A DNA stretch of 64,000 nt from Zarea fungicola (taxonomy: Eukaryota; Ascomycota; Sordariomycetes; Hypocreales; Cordycipitaceae): the NCBI GenBank assembly GCA_900169235.1, contig FWCC01000238.1, positions 248,001 through 312,000 of the forward strand, read 5' to 3'. The translations under genes and the position numbers were made by a program. The notes under the pieces are model-generated. The model was not told the DNA's origin and did no database searches. It worked only from the letters and a program-made list of their open reading frames with translations. Below are positions 1-11,710 of the stretch, piece after piece (the stretch's first letter is position 1; every line of letters begins with the position of its first letter).

Positions 1-1127
1 TCATTGTCGAGAAGCCTTTTGGCAAGGACCTGGCCAGCTCCCGCGAGCTCCAAAAGTCTCTTGAGCCTGACTGGACCGAAGAAGAAATCTACCGTATTGA
101 CCACTATCTGGGCAAGGAGATGGTGAAGAATATTTTGATTATGCGTTTCGGCAACTCCTTCTTGGGAGCCACCTGGAACCGCCACCACATTGACAACGTC
201 CAGATCACCTTCAAGGAGCCGTTTGGTACAGAGGGCCGCGGAGGTTACTTTGACGAGTTTGGTATCATTCGCGACGTAATGCAGAACCATTTGCTCCAGG
301 TCTTGACACTCCTCGCGATGGAGCGCCCTGTGTCCTTCAACGCCGAGGATATTCGCGATGAGAAGGTCCGTGTTCTGCGAGCCATTCCCGCACTTGAACC
401 CAAGAACGTCATCATTGGCCAGTACGGCCGCTCGCTCGATGGCAGCAAGCCGGCCTACAAAGAAGACGACACTGTTCCTCAGGACTCGCGCTGCCCCACC
501 TTTTGCGCACTCGTCGCCTACATTAAGAATGAGCGGTGGGACGGTGTGCCATTTATCATGAAGGCCGGCAAAGCCCTCAACGAGCAAAAGACGGAGATTC
601 GCATCCAGTTCAAGGACGTCACCTCTGGTATCTTCAAGGACATTCCCCGTAATGAGCTAGTCATGCGTATTCAGCCCAACGAGAGTGTCTACATTAAAAT
701 GAACTCCAAGCTACCCGGCCTCAGCATGCAGACTGTTGTCACTGAGCTCGATTTGACTTACCGCCGCCGCTTCTCGGACCTCAAGATCCCAGAGGCATAT
801 GAGTCACTTGTTCTTGACTGCCTCAAGGGCGACCACTCTAACTTTGTCCGCGACGATGAACTCGACGCGAGCTGGCGCATCTTCACACCGCTTCTTCACT
901 ACCTTGATGATAACAAGGAGATTATCCCAATGGAGTACCCATATGGTAAGCCCCTCCACCCCGTTGCGTTTTAGATATTAAACGCTGACAAAATAGGCTC
1001 CCGTGGTCCTGCCGTACTCGATGACTTTACAGCATCATATGGATATAAGTTTAGTGATGCTGCCGGCTACCAGTGGCCAACTACCTCCGCCGTCCCTAGC
1101 AACAACAACAGCAGCAACAAGTTGTAA
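1..1127 (+). CDS. ZWF1: Glucose-6-phosphate 1-dehydrogenase, C-terminal part (5' end outside window)
   Basis: Cytosolic entry enzyme of the oxidative pentose phosphate pathway: oxidises glucose 6-phosphate to 6-phosphogluconolactone and reduces NADP+. The reading frame is open from base 3 and already contains the substrate/catalytic signature RIDHYLGKE near its start, so the NADP-binding amino-terminal third lies upstream of the window. Two exons are visible: 1-945 and 997-1127, separated by a 51-bp intron (donor GTAAGC, acceptor ATAG) that splits a glycine codon (Y-G-S-R-G-P). The protein ends in a short Asn/Ser-rich tail and the tripeptide NKL. The TAA stop (1125-1127) overlaps a perfect GTAAGT donor sequence, discussed as a finding. 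Family assignment is firm from continuous similarity over about 355 residues. Confidence 0.95.
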
Positions 1128-1581
1128 GTGAGACAACATCCTTGGTGCGGTCGTCGCTTACAACTTGTAGCTGAATGAAAGGTAGAGAAATATGATAATG
1201 TACCAGTTCAAAAAGTTTCAATTTTGAGTAAAATAAAATTCACTTGCGATAAATGATTGAAATGTATGCACTGAATCCTAGTTATGCCTATTAATAAAAG
1301 TAAGAGGTACTTGCCACTAAGAGGTGTTGGTGATCCCAAAAGTCGCACCTGGTGCAGGACCAGAAGTGGTCCGTGCGCAGCCTCACATGACTTTGTCACC
1401 CTCGCAAACATCTTTCGGGCTGACATCGCTTGCGCATCTGCATCGTGAACGCCATCGATTCGACCACCGCCCATATTCGTCGCTGATGGGCACATTGCTT
1501 TTTTTCATTATCCTGCCCGAGATGCTTTGCCGACCTACGCCTACAGAAAAAACGACATCGACCTAGACGGCCGTGGTATAG
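1128..1581. other. Intergenic: ZWF1 3' region and MED14 leader
   Basis: Both flanking genes are on the plus strand, so this 454-bp stretch must hold the ZWF1 3' UTR and terminator and the MED14 promoter. An A/T-rich block around 1190-1310 fits a fungal 3' processing region. No further coding signal was supported. Confidence 0.6.
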
Positions 1582-4500
1582 ATGCCTGGCGTCCTCGAGA
1601 TGGAAAATGGCGACGCCAACGGGCGCACCGATCACGACAGGCAGCATGCCAACGGAGTCACTGACCAGATCGGTGCGCCTAACAAGGGAAAAGCCAAGGC
1701 CAGCTCGGATCTGATGCGCATGAACGACCTCCCCGACGAAATCGTACACATCACGCAGGGCTTCATCCCTCTCTCAGCCTTTCTCACGCGCCTTGCGCAG
1801 CTCACACACAACTCGCTACAGGACAAGATGACGGAGTTGGCCAAAATGCCCATTCCGGCATCAGCAGTAAATGGAGCGTCAAGCTTTACTTCCGGTGCGC
1901 CCGATGATACCTCGGCCGAAAATCTACGCAAGAAGGCGTCGCTGCTGCACTTTACGCAGGACATGCATGCGAAATGGGTCAAGGCGCTTGTTATTACGGA
2001 ATGGAGCCGTAAATCGGAAATGGTCAGCAAGCTGATTGACCTGAAATTCCACATTGACCAGCAGCGCATCCTGTACGATGTCGCTTTGGATAGTATGGTG
2101 AATGTCAAGAGGGATCTTTCATTCGCGCGCATGCCTAGCCCTGATTTGAAGACGGCCCTCCAAATATTGTCCACCGGAAGTGCTCCATGGATACCTGATG
2201 TAGGCGCTCCTATAGACTAACGATTTTTTGATATTTTTGCTAACTGTTTCAGCATCAATATATAGAACCTCCCACCCTGACCTCCGATGAGCAGCTGCGA
2301 TGGATAAATGACCTGAATACGCTTCTGTCTCTGCGTCTTAATCTAGAAGACTACGACAAGATACCATATCACTTCCGCGACTACGAGATTAGCTCCGGTC
2401 GTGTTACATTCAAAGTACCCGGCGAATTCGAGGTTGAGCTAACCATTGCCGACGAGGATTTCGAAAAGCAATTTTGGTTCATTGACTTCCGTTATACATT
2501 CAAGCCGGCCGCTTCGTTACTTTCTGATGGCCTACGAAACTACCTCGAGAATTGTGTCAACGATGCGCTGGCAAGGGACGGCCTCGCCGGCTGCTACCAA
2601 TTTCTGCATGAGCTCGTTCTCACTGCCAAGATTAATGAGCTGAAGCGCCAGGCTCTGCATCTTAGCAAAACCTCATGGGACGGTACAATCGTGATTGAGC
2701 CTCTTAACAGGGCACTTGCAATCCAGTACTGGTCCTCGCGCCAGTCTACTAGCAAGAGCTGGGTTCTCATTGCTATTAATAGTGGGAAGACGGATGGTAC
2801 GGCAGATGCCAAGTCATCAAGCCAACTTGTGGCAAAGTGGTATAGAGACAATAAGGAGGTCAAAGATGTTGAGCTGGTTCTTGACGTTAATAACCTATCC
2901 ACCGAAAATCTGCTTCAAGAAGTAATTGGACGACATATTGGTCATCTTCTGCGGAGTATACGCGACAAACTCCTCGAGGCGCCGCGCTTCAAGCGCCGCG
3001 AAGCGGCTCTGACCTTACACATTTCAAGCGACAACCCAGGTGCCTGCATGCTCACAACGCAGGTAGGGCATGCCAATATGACTGCATTGCTCGTCGAGCC
3101 CAGAACAGGCCTATTCGCAGTTAAGCCACAGTCAAAATTCTCAATCCAACACGAACATCAGCTTAACAACGGCAAAAGTGCAGCTGAAGACGGCGTGACA
3201 TGTCTTGAGAATGTACGCTGCGCAATGATGGAGGACGAACTGCACCGACGTGGCAGCGCGGCTGGCTGGCAAACTCAAAAGTCACTTCTAACACCCGAAG
3301 AGACGAAATCTATAACAAATGCTCGCGACTGGACCCGCACAATATGGATGCGCAAACAAGGTTGGGAAGCAGGCTGGCACCTGGCTGTGTTCCTTGGCCT
3401 TGCTGGTGACGAGTGGTGGCTGCTTGAAACGTAAGTTACCATGTTTTACCAGAAACGGCAGCTGCTAACAAATTAGACACCGTAGCGACCAAGTTCGCTC
3501 CATTAAATTCAAGGCCAAGTTACCACTAAGCAAGGGACACCCGGAGCTATCCGATTTCTTCTGGGGCAATCTGACCGTCTTTGCAACCGGCATGATTGCG
3601 CAGGCGGTTGACATGCGCGAACTGCACCGTCTACACATTAAGAGCCGTACCAATGGCAGCATTGACCTTGCACTACCGCAGCAGATCCACTTACCCTCAA
3701 TTCAGGTCGCTCTCTCCGCCATGTTTCCGAGTATGGTCTACAACGGTAGCCCCGAATCAGAGAGCAGACAGCCATGGGCAAACAATATTGTTACAATTCG
3801 GTTCAAGGGAATTGAATCGAGCGACGACAGCATGGCATGTGTATCAGAAGCAGTCCTTCGCGTGCACAAGCCTTCCAAATTTGCCACGCTCAAAGGAACG
3901 GTGGACAGAAACCTCTCCTATAATGCAAAGTTAGGTGAATTCTGCCTGCGGATACAACACGCCGTTGGCGAGCCAGTCCTAGGGATACTTAAGTCGCGAA
4001 TCAAGGCTATTGACCGATTCGTTAACTTTTTAGAAGCCATGGATAAGGCCAAGGGCTCAATCGTGAGTGAGCTAGTAACACTAAAGGAGATTCGCTTTCT
4101 ATATCAGACAAGCGAATCCAAGCAGTGGCGCATCACATTGGATCTTTCGAAAGATGAAATTGCAATTAATATTGACCGCGGAAATCCCCACCTGCGAGTT
4201 GTCGATCTCATGCAGCAGCTCGTCAATAGCGACGGCGGCATTGGAGCGCTTATGGGGTGGCTCCCCGCATCGCTGCAAGCCCTGGAGGCAATCAGTACGA
4301 TTGAGACGCGATGGGAGGACCTACAGTCAAAGCGTATCGGACAGGTCGAATTTGCAATGAAGACACTGTCATGGCTGAGTGTACAGTACACATTCGCGGG
4401 CCAGCAGCCAACACAAGTCATTTTGCAGGTGCGCACCAAGGCGCGACGCGGCGAAGCTTGGTGGCACATTTGGCGATCTGATGATGGAGTAATGGCTACA

Positions 4501-4746
4501 CCTGGAGATGTATATACATCGGCGCTCAAGACAGTGTGGGATGGACGTGGAGAGGGGTGGATGGGCCTGTCAACCGGCGCGGCGGCTCACTCTAGAAGTG
4601 GCATCGTCGCCATGCTGCTGGCGGTGGATGATGCGATGCAGGCTGTAATTACTGAAGTTGGGTCAGCTACACAATCGTCAAAACTGTCGCCTCCGCAAGG
4701 CAAGACGAAAAGCCAACACAGCAGCAACGTGGTAGTTCTGGATTAA
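1582..4746 (+). CDS. MED14: Mediator of RNA polymerase II transcription subunit 14 (Rgr1)
   Basis: Scaffold subunit that joins head, middle and tail modules of the Mediator coactivator complex in the nucleus. Exons 1582-2199, 2253-3430 and 3477-4746 give 1,021 residues. Intron 1 (53 bp, GTAGGC...TTTCAG with GCTAAC branch) is phase 0; intron 2 (46 bp, GTAAGT...ATTAG) splits a Thr codon. Around residues 48-80 lies the hallmark fungal MED14 block (LPDEIVHITQGFIPLS, then a leucine-rich helix), and a second conserved piece follows intron 1 (EPPTLTSDEQLRWINDLN). The rest is a long alpha/beta protein with no other recognisable domain, as expected. The start is the ATG giving MPGVLEMENG; the hydrophilic leader before the Med14 domain is typical. 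The gene converges on HEM14 with a 171-bp gap. Confidence 0.93.
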
Positions 4747-4917
4747 CTGTTTTACCTAGCTTTAGCATACAACACACATGATACCAAATGCCTAAATATT
4801 TTAATTCACGGGGCGAACAGAATGCAGTGTGCAAATTGTTATACATATTAACGGAGGTCTCTCTTATATCTCTACATCGAATCATCTAAATGTCCCTGAC
4901 AACACATTTCCTCTTCT

Positions 4918-6757
4918 TTAACTTTGCCTTTTCGTCTGGCGACAAGGGATTTCGTCTTGTCGAATAGAATACAGAGGGTGTTTGCCAATGAAGTCTGCCA
5001 GGCCATTGGAGGGGCTCCCTTCAAAGGCAATCCGGGCGGCTTCATAGCCGTTGCGGAGCGCGCCCATGGCGCCGATACGGCCGTACGCGCCGTTGGCGAC
5101 GGTCAGCCGGCCGCCAAACTCCTGGTGGAGCTGTTGATCGGCATACCGCAGCGCCGAACTGTGGCCGACGTTGTGCTGCGGGATGCAGTTACGGTTGAGG
5201 CGGGCCAGAGCGTGGCAGGGCGTCGACTGCGGGATGCCAAGGTGGCGCTCGACGACAGCCTTTGCCTGGCGGATGGCGTCCTCCTCCGCCGGCGGCTCGC
5301 GGCCGTTGTAGTAGTGGCCACCCATGAGCACGAAGAGCTTAGTGCCCGGTGGCTCATCCGGGCCGCGCTCGGTGATGACATCCGAGTCGAAGAAGACGCC
5401 GAGCGCGCGCTCGGGATTCTGCTCCTCGGGGACGGTGCGCGGGATCAAGTAGCCGAAGCCGGGCGGCTTCAAGTTCTCGATGGGGTACCACAGGTTAACC
5501 GCCATTATGGATACCGACTCAATGGTGGCTAGGGCCAATAGCGAGTTGCCTGTCGATTTGACGAGTTCTTGATTGGAGGTGGTTGATATCACCCAGTCAT
5601 GCCACCTTGGTTGATTATTGGCCACGATCTATACGATTGGGTTTGTTCCTCAATTTAGCTGCTATTTTGTAGATGAGAGCCAAGCAGAGGGGGGGGGGAG
5701 TATAACTAACCTGTATCTTTTTATCCTTTTTATTGGCGCTGATTTTGGTCACAGGGCTGCTGCGGTGAATCGTCACATTGTGCTGCCCGGCAAGAGCATT
5801 CTCAAGAGCCCTCGGGAGGGTCTCCATGCCATGAGCACCGAAGTGTATCAACGACCCCTTGGGAGCGTTTGCCATGTTTCTCACCATGTTGTTTTGCTCA
5901 AGTATGTTTGAAAGGAAACGCAGCTCGGGTTGCGGCACGCGCCGATAATTGGGCTGTATGGGGCTGGCGTGGACGGCCTGGAACTGACGGTCGAGGACGG
6001 AGTGAACGCTTAGGCGGTCAATGTCACCACCGTAGATACCGTGGATCATGGCCGACGCGAGGTTGTCGCCCAGGCTGCGGCTGCCAGTTATAAGCTCGAG
6101 CCAGGCCGAGACGGACATGTCATCACGGGGGGGCCTTTGGATGTGGTTGCCTAGCGCGTAGGACTTTATTCCACCGAGGATGCTCCAAATACACTCCCGG
6201 AAGAGCGGCTCAGAGACGCATTCTAGAATGGAAGCGTCGGGCGGCATCTTGACGAGGTGGTCTGGGTAGTAGATGTAACGAGGCAGGTCTTTCGGGAACG
6301 AGGCTTCGAGGCCGAGGTCAAGAAGCTACAATAAATGCATGTCAGAACTGGTTTTGTCTCGCTCTAACAAAACACAAAGGAAATAGATGCCAAGATTGAT
6401 TCAGCATACCAGGTCGTAGAGCACCAGGTCATCATACCGCCATGTGTTTCCTTTGAGCGATGACAACGTCCGAGGGCCGCGCTCGAAGTTGACGACGCCC
6501 CTTGTGCCGTTGACATTGACGGACACCTTGTCGGTACGTATCCATCCTCCAAGGCGGTCGCCGCCCTCGTAGAGGGTGATTCGTGCCGACGGCGGGAGCA
6601 TCTTGGCCAGGTAATATGCCGCCGTGAGGCCGGTCAAGCCGCCTCCGACGACAGCAATATTACTGTCAACCTTCCTGACGTCTGCGACGCCACGGATCTG
6701 CTGCAGCGAGGCCAATTGAGCCCGCAATAATGCGGGACGCCGAGCCAGGCACAACAT
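4918..6757 (-). CDS. HEM14: Protoporphyrinogen oxidase (heme biosynthesis, mitochondrial)
   Basis: FAD-dependent oxidation of protoporphyrinogen IX to protoporphyrin IX on the mitochondrial inner membrane, the penultimate heme step. Exons on the minus strand are 6757-6410, 6325-5711 and 5628-4918 (557 residues). Both introns are phase 0 (83-84 bp) with GTATGC/GTTAGT donors. I chose the ATG at 6757 because the frame further upstream has no ATG, and because it yields a classic presequence (MLCLARRPALLRAQL, Arg-rich, no acidic residues). The dinucleotide-binding motif VVGGGLTGLTAAYYLAK follows at about residues 36-52, then ERGPRTL, a substrate-contact region typical of the family. The C-terminal block around IGAMGALRNGYEAA carries the second FAD contact, and the tail is basic. 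An oligo-G/C run in intron 2 is the only oddity. Confidence 0.93.
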
Positions 6758-7319
6758 TACAGCAGCGTGCCGCGCACTCCTTTTGTTTCTAGGTGCAGTT
6801 TGCTCTTTGTCGTTGCAAGAGTAATGTGCGGCGCGTGTTACAACGGCGGCTTGTGGAGCCGTAGTTAGGCTATCTGCCACCCGATTGCGCACGATAGCTC
6901 AAGTCGATATAGGTAAATCAGCCGGATGTCGCATCAAGTATAAGAAAAAAAGGTTGGATTTATTTACATTCATGATTCAATTCTCTTTCTTGATGGTTTA
7001 AGTGGCAATTTTGTACTCCGGAAGGTAGTGCACAGGCTATCTTGAACAGGTTAAATATAAATCTTCTCATATTTAGTCCTCTACTATAGTCGTAAAACTC
7101 TAGCCCTCCAGACAATAAGTACTTGTTACCTGAGCAGGCACAGACTTGGATTGTCAAGCAAGTATGAGTCTGTATGTTTGATAAACTGTCACATTAGCTT
7201 GTAGACACGCATTACGGTATGGCGTCTATTAAATACTCGCTTAAGCAAGTTCATGTTACTATGTACACCCGAATCCAGAAAACGCCGTCCAATATTTTAA
7301 TGTTAACATAATAGTACAG
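6758..7319. other. Intergenic: HEM14 promoter and NAB2 3' region
   Basis: Tandem minus-strand genes flank this 562-bp A/T-rich stretch. It should hold the HEM14 promoter and leader on the right-hand side of its start and, near 7260-7319, the NAB2 3' UTR. Short frames here lack ATG or family resemblance. No motif stood out. Confidence 0.55.
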
Positions 7320-8760
7320 CTATCCAATCACGTCTTGTGCCTCGGCTTCTGTGGCCTGGTTGGTATCATGCTTCATCTCGTCATCCGGTTTCACTAGCTC
7401 CTCCCCGCCGCCATCCTCAACAAATTTGCGGTCGCTGACGTGCTCCGCCGCTGTCCACACCTTGTCCTTGAAACCGCCCTGTTGACCCTCCTCATGCGTG
7501 AAGGCACAGTGCGGGTTCAGGCACGGGTTGAACTTGCACTTTGTCTTGACGTGTGTAAATTTGCAACCGGCCGTCGTACACCCTGCACCGTTGCGACACA
7601 GTGGCATCGACGGATGCTTGAACGGACAGTGTGTGTTCTGGCAGTTGGGGAAGAACTTGCAGTCCTGTTCACTCTGGTGCGCCAGCTTGGTCGCCGGCGA
7701 CGGGTGGCGTCCGACGCACTTGCGGTTCTTGCAGGCAGCCCCAAACGAGCACACATCGTTGACATCGATGGCTGTCCCTGGTGGTGCTGCTGGTGACTGA
7801 TGTGCAAACTTGCACTCTCTGTTTGTACAGCGCAGGTTGAATTTGCAAATCGTCTCGTCCGCGTTCTGTGGTTCCCGGCCCGACATTTCCATATCTTCGC
7901 CGCCCTCTGCCTTTTCGCCCTCGGCGTTCTCCTGATTACCGTTTTGCGGCTTGCGCTGTCTGCGGTTGGGGTCTTGAACGCGGTCAAAGAGTGACTTGCC
8001 ACCCCGTCCGCGATTGTAACCGCCACCATTTTGCGCGCCGTTCATCATTTGTGACAACTGGAACATCATTTGGTTCTGGTGCTCTAGCATGGCGAGGAGA
8101 TCATTCTGATTAGGGGGCGGGACGCCTTGGCCCATCATCCATTGCTGAGGGCCAGCGGCGAGGCCTGCTTGTATGTTGCGCGGATTCATGCGCATGCCAC
8201 CACCACGACCACGCTGAGGCCCTTGGCGGTTGTGAGTATTGATTCTCTCGTTGCCGGTTTGGCGGACCCTGTGGAGGGGATCGTTGCGGTCCATGGCTCG
8301 GTTAACATTACCGAGCATACGACCACCTCTGCCACCGCGCTGGCCGTTTCGCATCGCACGGGGACCCGTGGGACTATAAAGATGTTAGCATTGGGGTTTT
8401 CGCCGTTGAAAAGTGACCGAACAGCACATACGCATGTAACGAGTCTGTGTCCATTTCGACGTCGCCTTCAGCCTGCTCAGGTGCGCCATTCAATTGTGTA
8501 TTCAGTTCATCAATCTGTAGAAAGAGCCACTTGGAGAATTCACGCGCCGTCGAATCGCCGGGCTCTAGATGCAGCAGGTCGCCTTCAATCTCGGAAGCGA
8601 TTGCCTCCTCCGACTTGCCGTTGGCCAGCATAAGTACTATCAGCTCCGCCAGCGATGAGGCATCAGATTCGCTTGCCCATCCTACTTCCTGTAGTTTCGG
8701 TTGAATGGCGGCGGTGATGGCTGCCGCCAGTGGCGAGTCAAAGGTTACCTCGACAGGCAT
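7320..8760 (-). CDS. NAB2: Nuclear polyadenylated RNA-binding protein Nab2, CCCH zinc-finger type
   Basis: Binds poly(A) tails in the nucleus, limits tail length and couples mRNA maturation to export. Exons 8760-8432 and 8373-7320 give 460 residues; the 58-bp intron has a GTATGT donor and splits an Ala codon. The amino terminus (MPVEVTFDSPLAAAI, about 105 residues) is the helical PWI-like Nab2 domain. It is followed by an Arg/Gly- and Gln-rich segment (GGRGGR, RGRGG repeats) that resembles the RGG/Q region used for import. The C-terminal half has five CCCH-type fingers, for example CKFNLRCTNRECKFAH, CKFFPNCQNTHCPFKH and CKFNPCLNPHCAFTH; the second (CSFGAACKNRKCVGRH) is a spacing variant. Yeast Nab2 has seven fingers, filamentous orthologues fewer. 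An ATG 13 codons inside a longer open frame is used because nothing upstream begins with ATG. Confidence 0.9.
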
Positions 8761-9739
8761 TGCGACAAAAGTTTGGGATCTGACGCGTGCTGGTCGCAAG
8801 AATCGCGGGGTCTTATGCTTATTTTGAGCGCAAAGATCGCGTAGTCGTAAATATAGTCGTTTTTTTCGTCTTTTTTGTTTGAGAAATTAAGTCTCGATTC
8901 TTTGAGTGCACGGGATATGACGATTGCTTGGTGCACGCGCAAAGCTTTGTTGCACCCTTGTCTGGAAAGAAGGCAAGGAACGGGGCGGGCGAAAGCCAGT
9001 CACGTGACTGTCCGTCGCCAATTTCATGTTTGTCAGCCGCGTCGTATTGTGACGCCTTCTTCCTGCTGGACCAAAGAAATTTCAAATGGTCTAGACAAAA
9101 AAAAATCCGAATTTTCTAGCAACAGTAAGAATGCTTTTTTGTTCTTTCGATTCGGCCCTAGAAAATCAGCCGTGTGGTCCTGTTGTTAGTGCCCAACACC
9201 AGCAAGCTGGCTGGGGCCAGCACCACGCTGCTAATCAGCCTCATGAAGCAATGTAACCCAGCCAAGGGTCCCAAAGGAAGGCATCCTTGTATAGCGGGCT
9301 CATGATTATTGTTCCCTCTATGAATTTTGGGGGATACAGGCGGATGTGCCAGCCGTCCATAGTTACCCAGATATGGAGTACAACTATCCAGGAATACATG
9401 ATCATCACGTTGGAATCACCCTTCGAAATTGCACTTTGACTTTCATGCATTTGCACACGACTGTTGGCAAATTTGTCTGACATTCAGCCAGTCAGTAGAC
9501 AACAAATTAGTGCTCTAGCGGTAGGCAAAGACGGAGGAACAAGGGACAAACGCATCTAGACACCTTGTTGCTGACCGGCGTGTGCCACAATTTATTTACA
9601 GTTGCCGAATACAGCGATGCACATAATAGGAGGCAGTTGCTTGCTTAAAAGGGCCGCTCTGCCCATGACATTCGGTAAAAGTCGGTGAAATTCATGTTCT
9701 GGGTTTTTTGAGGTTTTTTTTCTCCATCCTGACACGAAG
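8761..9739. promoter_or_regulatory. Divergent intergenic region between NAB2 and the BBE-like oxidoreductase
   Basis: This 979-bp region separates divergently transcribed genes and must contain both promoters. A TATA-like CTTAAAAGG at about 9643-9651 is roughly 90 bp upstream of the oxidoreductase ATG and could be its core promoter. An 80-codon ATG frame on the minus strand (9483-9241) shows no family resemblance and was not called a gene. Assignment is by position plus the TATA-like element. Confidence 0.5.
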
Positions 9740-11342
9740 ATGAAGTGCATCGTATTTGGATTGCTTGCTGCTGCGGCGCAGGCAGCTCCCTCAGTCGGTG
9801 ATTGTGTAAGGTTGCTCGCATCGCCTTAGATGGGCCATACTAACATAAATTTGTCACAGTGCAAGAGCCTTGCCACGTTGTTACCATCCATCTACCATGG
9901 TCCTTCAGCACCCGACTATGATGCGCTGGCCACTGCGCGCTGGTCCATCACTGCAATGCAGAAACCCGGATGCATAGTAACACCTGGTTCAGCTCAGGAT
10001 ATCAGCTCTATTGTCGCACTCTTGGCTGGCCAGCAATGCCAATTCTCTGTTAAGTCCGGTGGTCATAATCCCAACCCTGGCTTCAATAACATCGACAGCG
10101 GCGTCTCCATCGATTTGCAAAATCTCAACTCGGCCTCGCTAGCTGAAGATCGTACTTACGTTAGCCTCGGCACCGGCCTTTCCTGGGGCCAGGCCTATGC
10201 CATCTTTGGCAAGGACAATATTGCTTTTACTGGCGGTATTTGCGAAGACGTTGGTATCGGTGGTCTGGCTGTTGGCGGTGGTCAGTCGCTCTTTCAGGCG
10301 GGGAAGGGTTGGGTTGTCGACAACATCATCAATTACGAGGTGGTGCTGGCATCGGGTCAGATTGTCAATGCCAACCAAGACAACTACACTGACCTGTACA
10401 AGGCCCTCAAGGGCGGTAGTACGAACTTTGGCATCGTAACAAAGGTCGACCTGGCTGCCTTCGACTTTAACGGCATGTGGGGTGGCCAGCTGCTTGTCGC
10501 ACTCCAAGGCCCTCAGGCAGGTCGTGACCAAATGATTGAGACAATTACAAACATTACGGTCGACTGGGTCAATTATAACAAAAACGATCTCGACTCCGGA
10601 ATTCAGATAGTGGCTACATATCTTCGCAACGGTACCCAAGTCGTTGACGTTGCGCTCTCTAACACGGCGAACATTGAGAATCCACCTGCCCTCCAACCGT
10701 TCCTCAACCTACCCAACCAGATACGCAACACCTACCGCCACGCATCGCTAGCTGACTTGGCGCACGAGACTAGCGAGGCAATTCCGCGAGGCTTCCGCTA
10801 CGTAACAGCCACTGTGACAGTCTCCAGCGATAGGGACACACTTCTTGATTTCTGGAAGGCGACTGACGCCGTGTACAATAACATTACAGTCAAAGATCAG
10901 ATTGACTGGCTGGTATCGATTGTGCCTCAGCCCAGAATCCAGGAAAGCTACTCTAGCGCTCGTGGCGGTAACATTCTTGGACTTGAAACTGTCCAAGACG
11001 ATCAAATCGGTATGTACGCGCCCTTCATGGTCGACGGATACATAGCTAAACGGTATAGTTCTCTGGCTCGTCTCTCGGTGGAATGATGCAACTCTTGATG
11101 GCGCAATGGATGATGCGCGTCAAAAGTTTATTGATGCGGCCGTATCTGTCGGAATAAAACACAACACACTTTCGCCATTCCTCTATCTCAACTATGCTAG
11201 CCCCACGCAAGATCCTCTGTGCGGCTACGGCCCGGATAACGTGGCCTTCATGAAAAAGGTTGCCAAAACGTATGACCCGCTAGGTGTCTTCCAGACCTTG
11301 CAGCCCGGGGGGTTCAAACTCAGCGCCGCGCAGTGTGCGTAG
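9740..11342 (+). CDS. Secreted FAD-linked oxidoreductase, berberine-bridge-enzyme type
   Basis: Predicted extracellular flavoenzyme of the PCMH-type FAD/BBE family, which oxidises sugars, alcohols or secondary metabolites with O2. Exons 9740-9805, 9860-11009 and 11059-11342 (499 residues); introns of 54 and 49 bp. The first exon encodes a signal peptide (MKCIVFGLLAAAAQA, cleavage expected after AQA). The sequence KSGGHN supplies the His (about residue 91) and TGGICEDVG the Cys (about residue 150) that usually tether FAD bicovalently in this family, followed by GGLAVGGG. The C-terminal BBE domain is present (LYLNYASP ... YDPLGVFQTLQPGG). Length is normal. A substrate cannot be named. It converges with the aminotransferase gene; there is no other biosynthetic enzyme around, so membership of a metabolite cluster is doubtful. 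Confidence 0.9.
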
Positions 11343-11710
11343 GCGATGTTGAGAGTATTCTCAAATTATATTCTTCTCGGCGGTTAACCAGACGTAGGCG
11401 TCTTTCTCTGGTTTTATTTATTTTATTTCTTGCATTTCTTGCATTTCTTGAAGAAAATTTTTTTTAATGCGCCTGGAATCCTATTAATGAGAAATAAGGC
11501 AGACGCAATCGCGCCCGCTTCTTCTCCCGTGTACCTTGTATTTGGTTTAGCCAATAAGGCCCGTAGGCTTCTAAATCATAAATGCATATAGATGAAGCAG
11601 TTGGCAGTTTCCGGTGTAATACATTAAAAGCCTCGTCACGTATAATTTGATAATAAATTAACGGCAGTGATAGCATCAGGGGGGTGCTTCGTTTAACTCT
11701 ATTGATGTAT
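11343..11710. other. Convergent 3' intergenic region
   Basis: Tail-to-tail 368-bp spacer holding the 3' UTRs of the oxidoreductase and the aminotransferase. It contains a short direct repeat of TTGCATTTC near 11430-11450 and an oligo-T tract at about 11458-11465, plausible 3' processing signals. No gene was seen. Confidence 0.55.

Noticed and set aside
6758..6892. Longer amino terminus for HEM14
   Set aside because: The longer frame begins with GTG, and the extension would place a typical mitochondrial presequence in the middle of the protein.
9241..9483. 80-codon ATG frame, minus strand, in the NAB2/oxidoreductase promoter region
   Set aside because: No signal peptide, no family resemblance, no splice partners.
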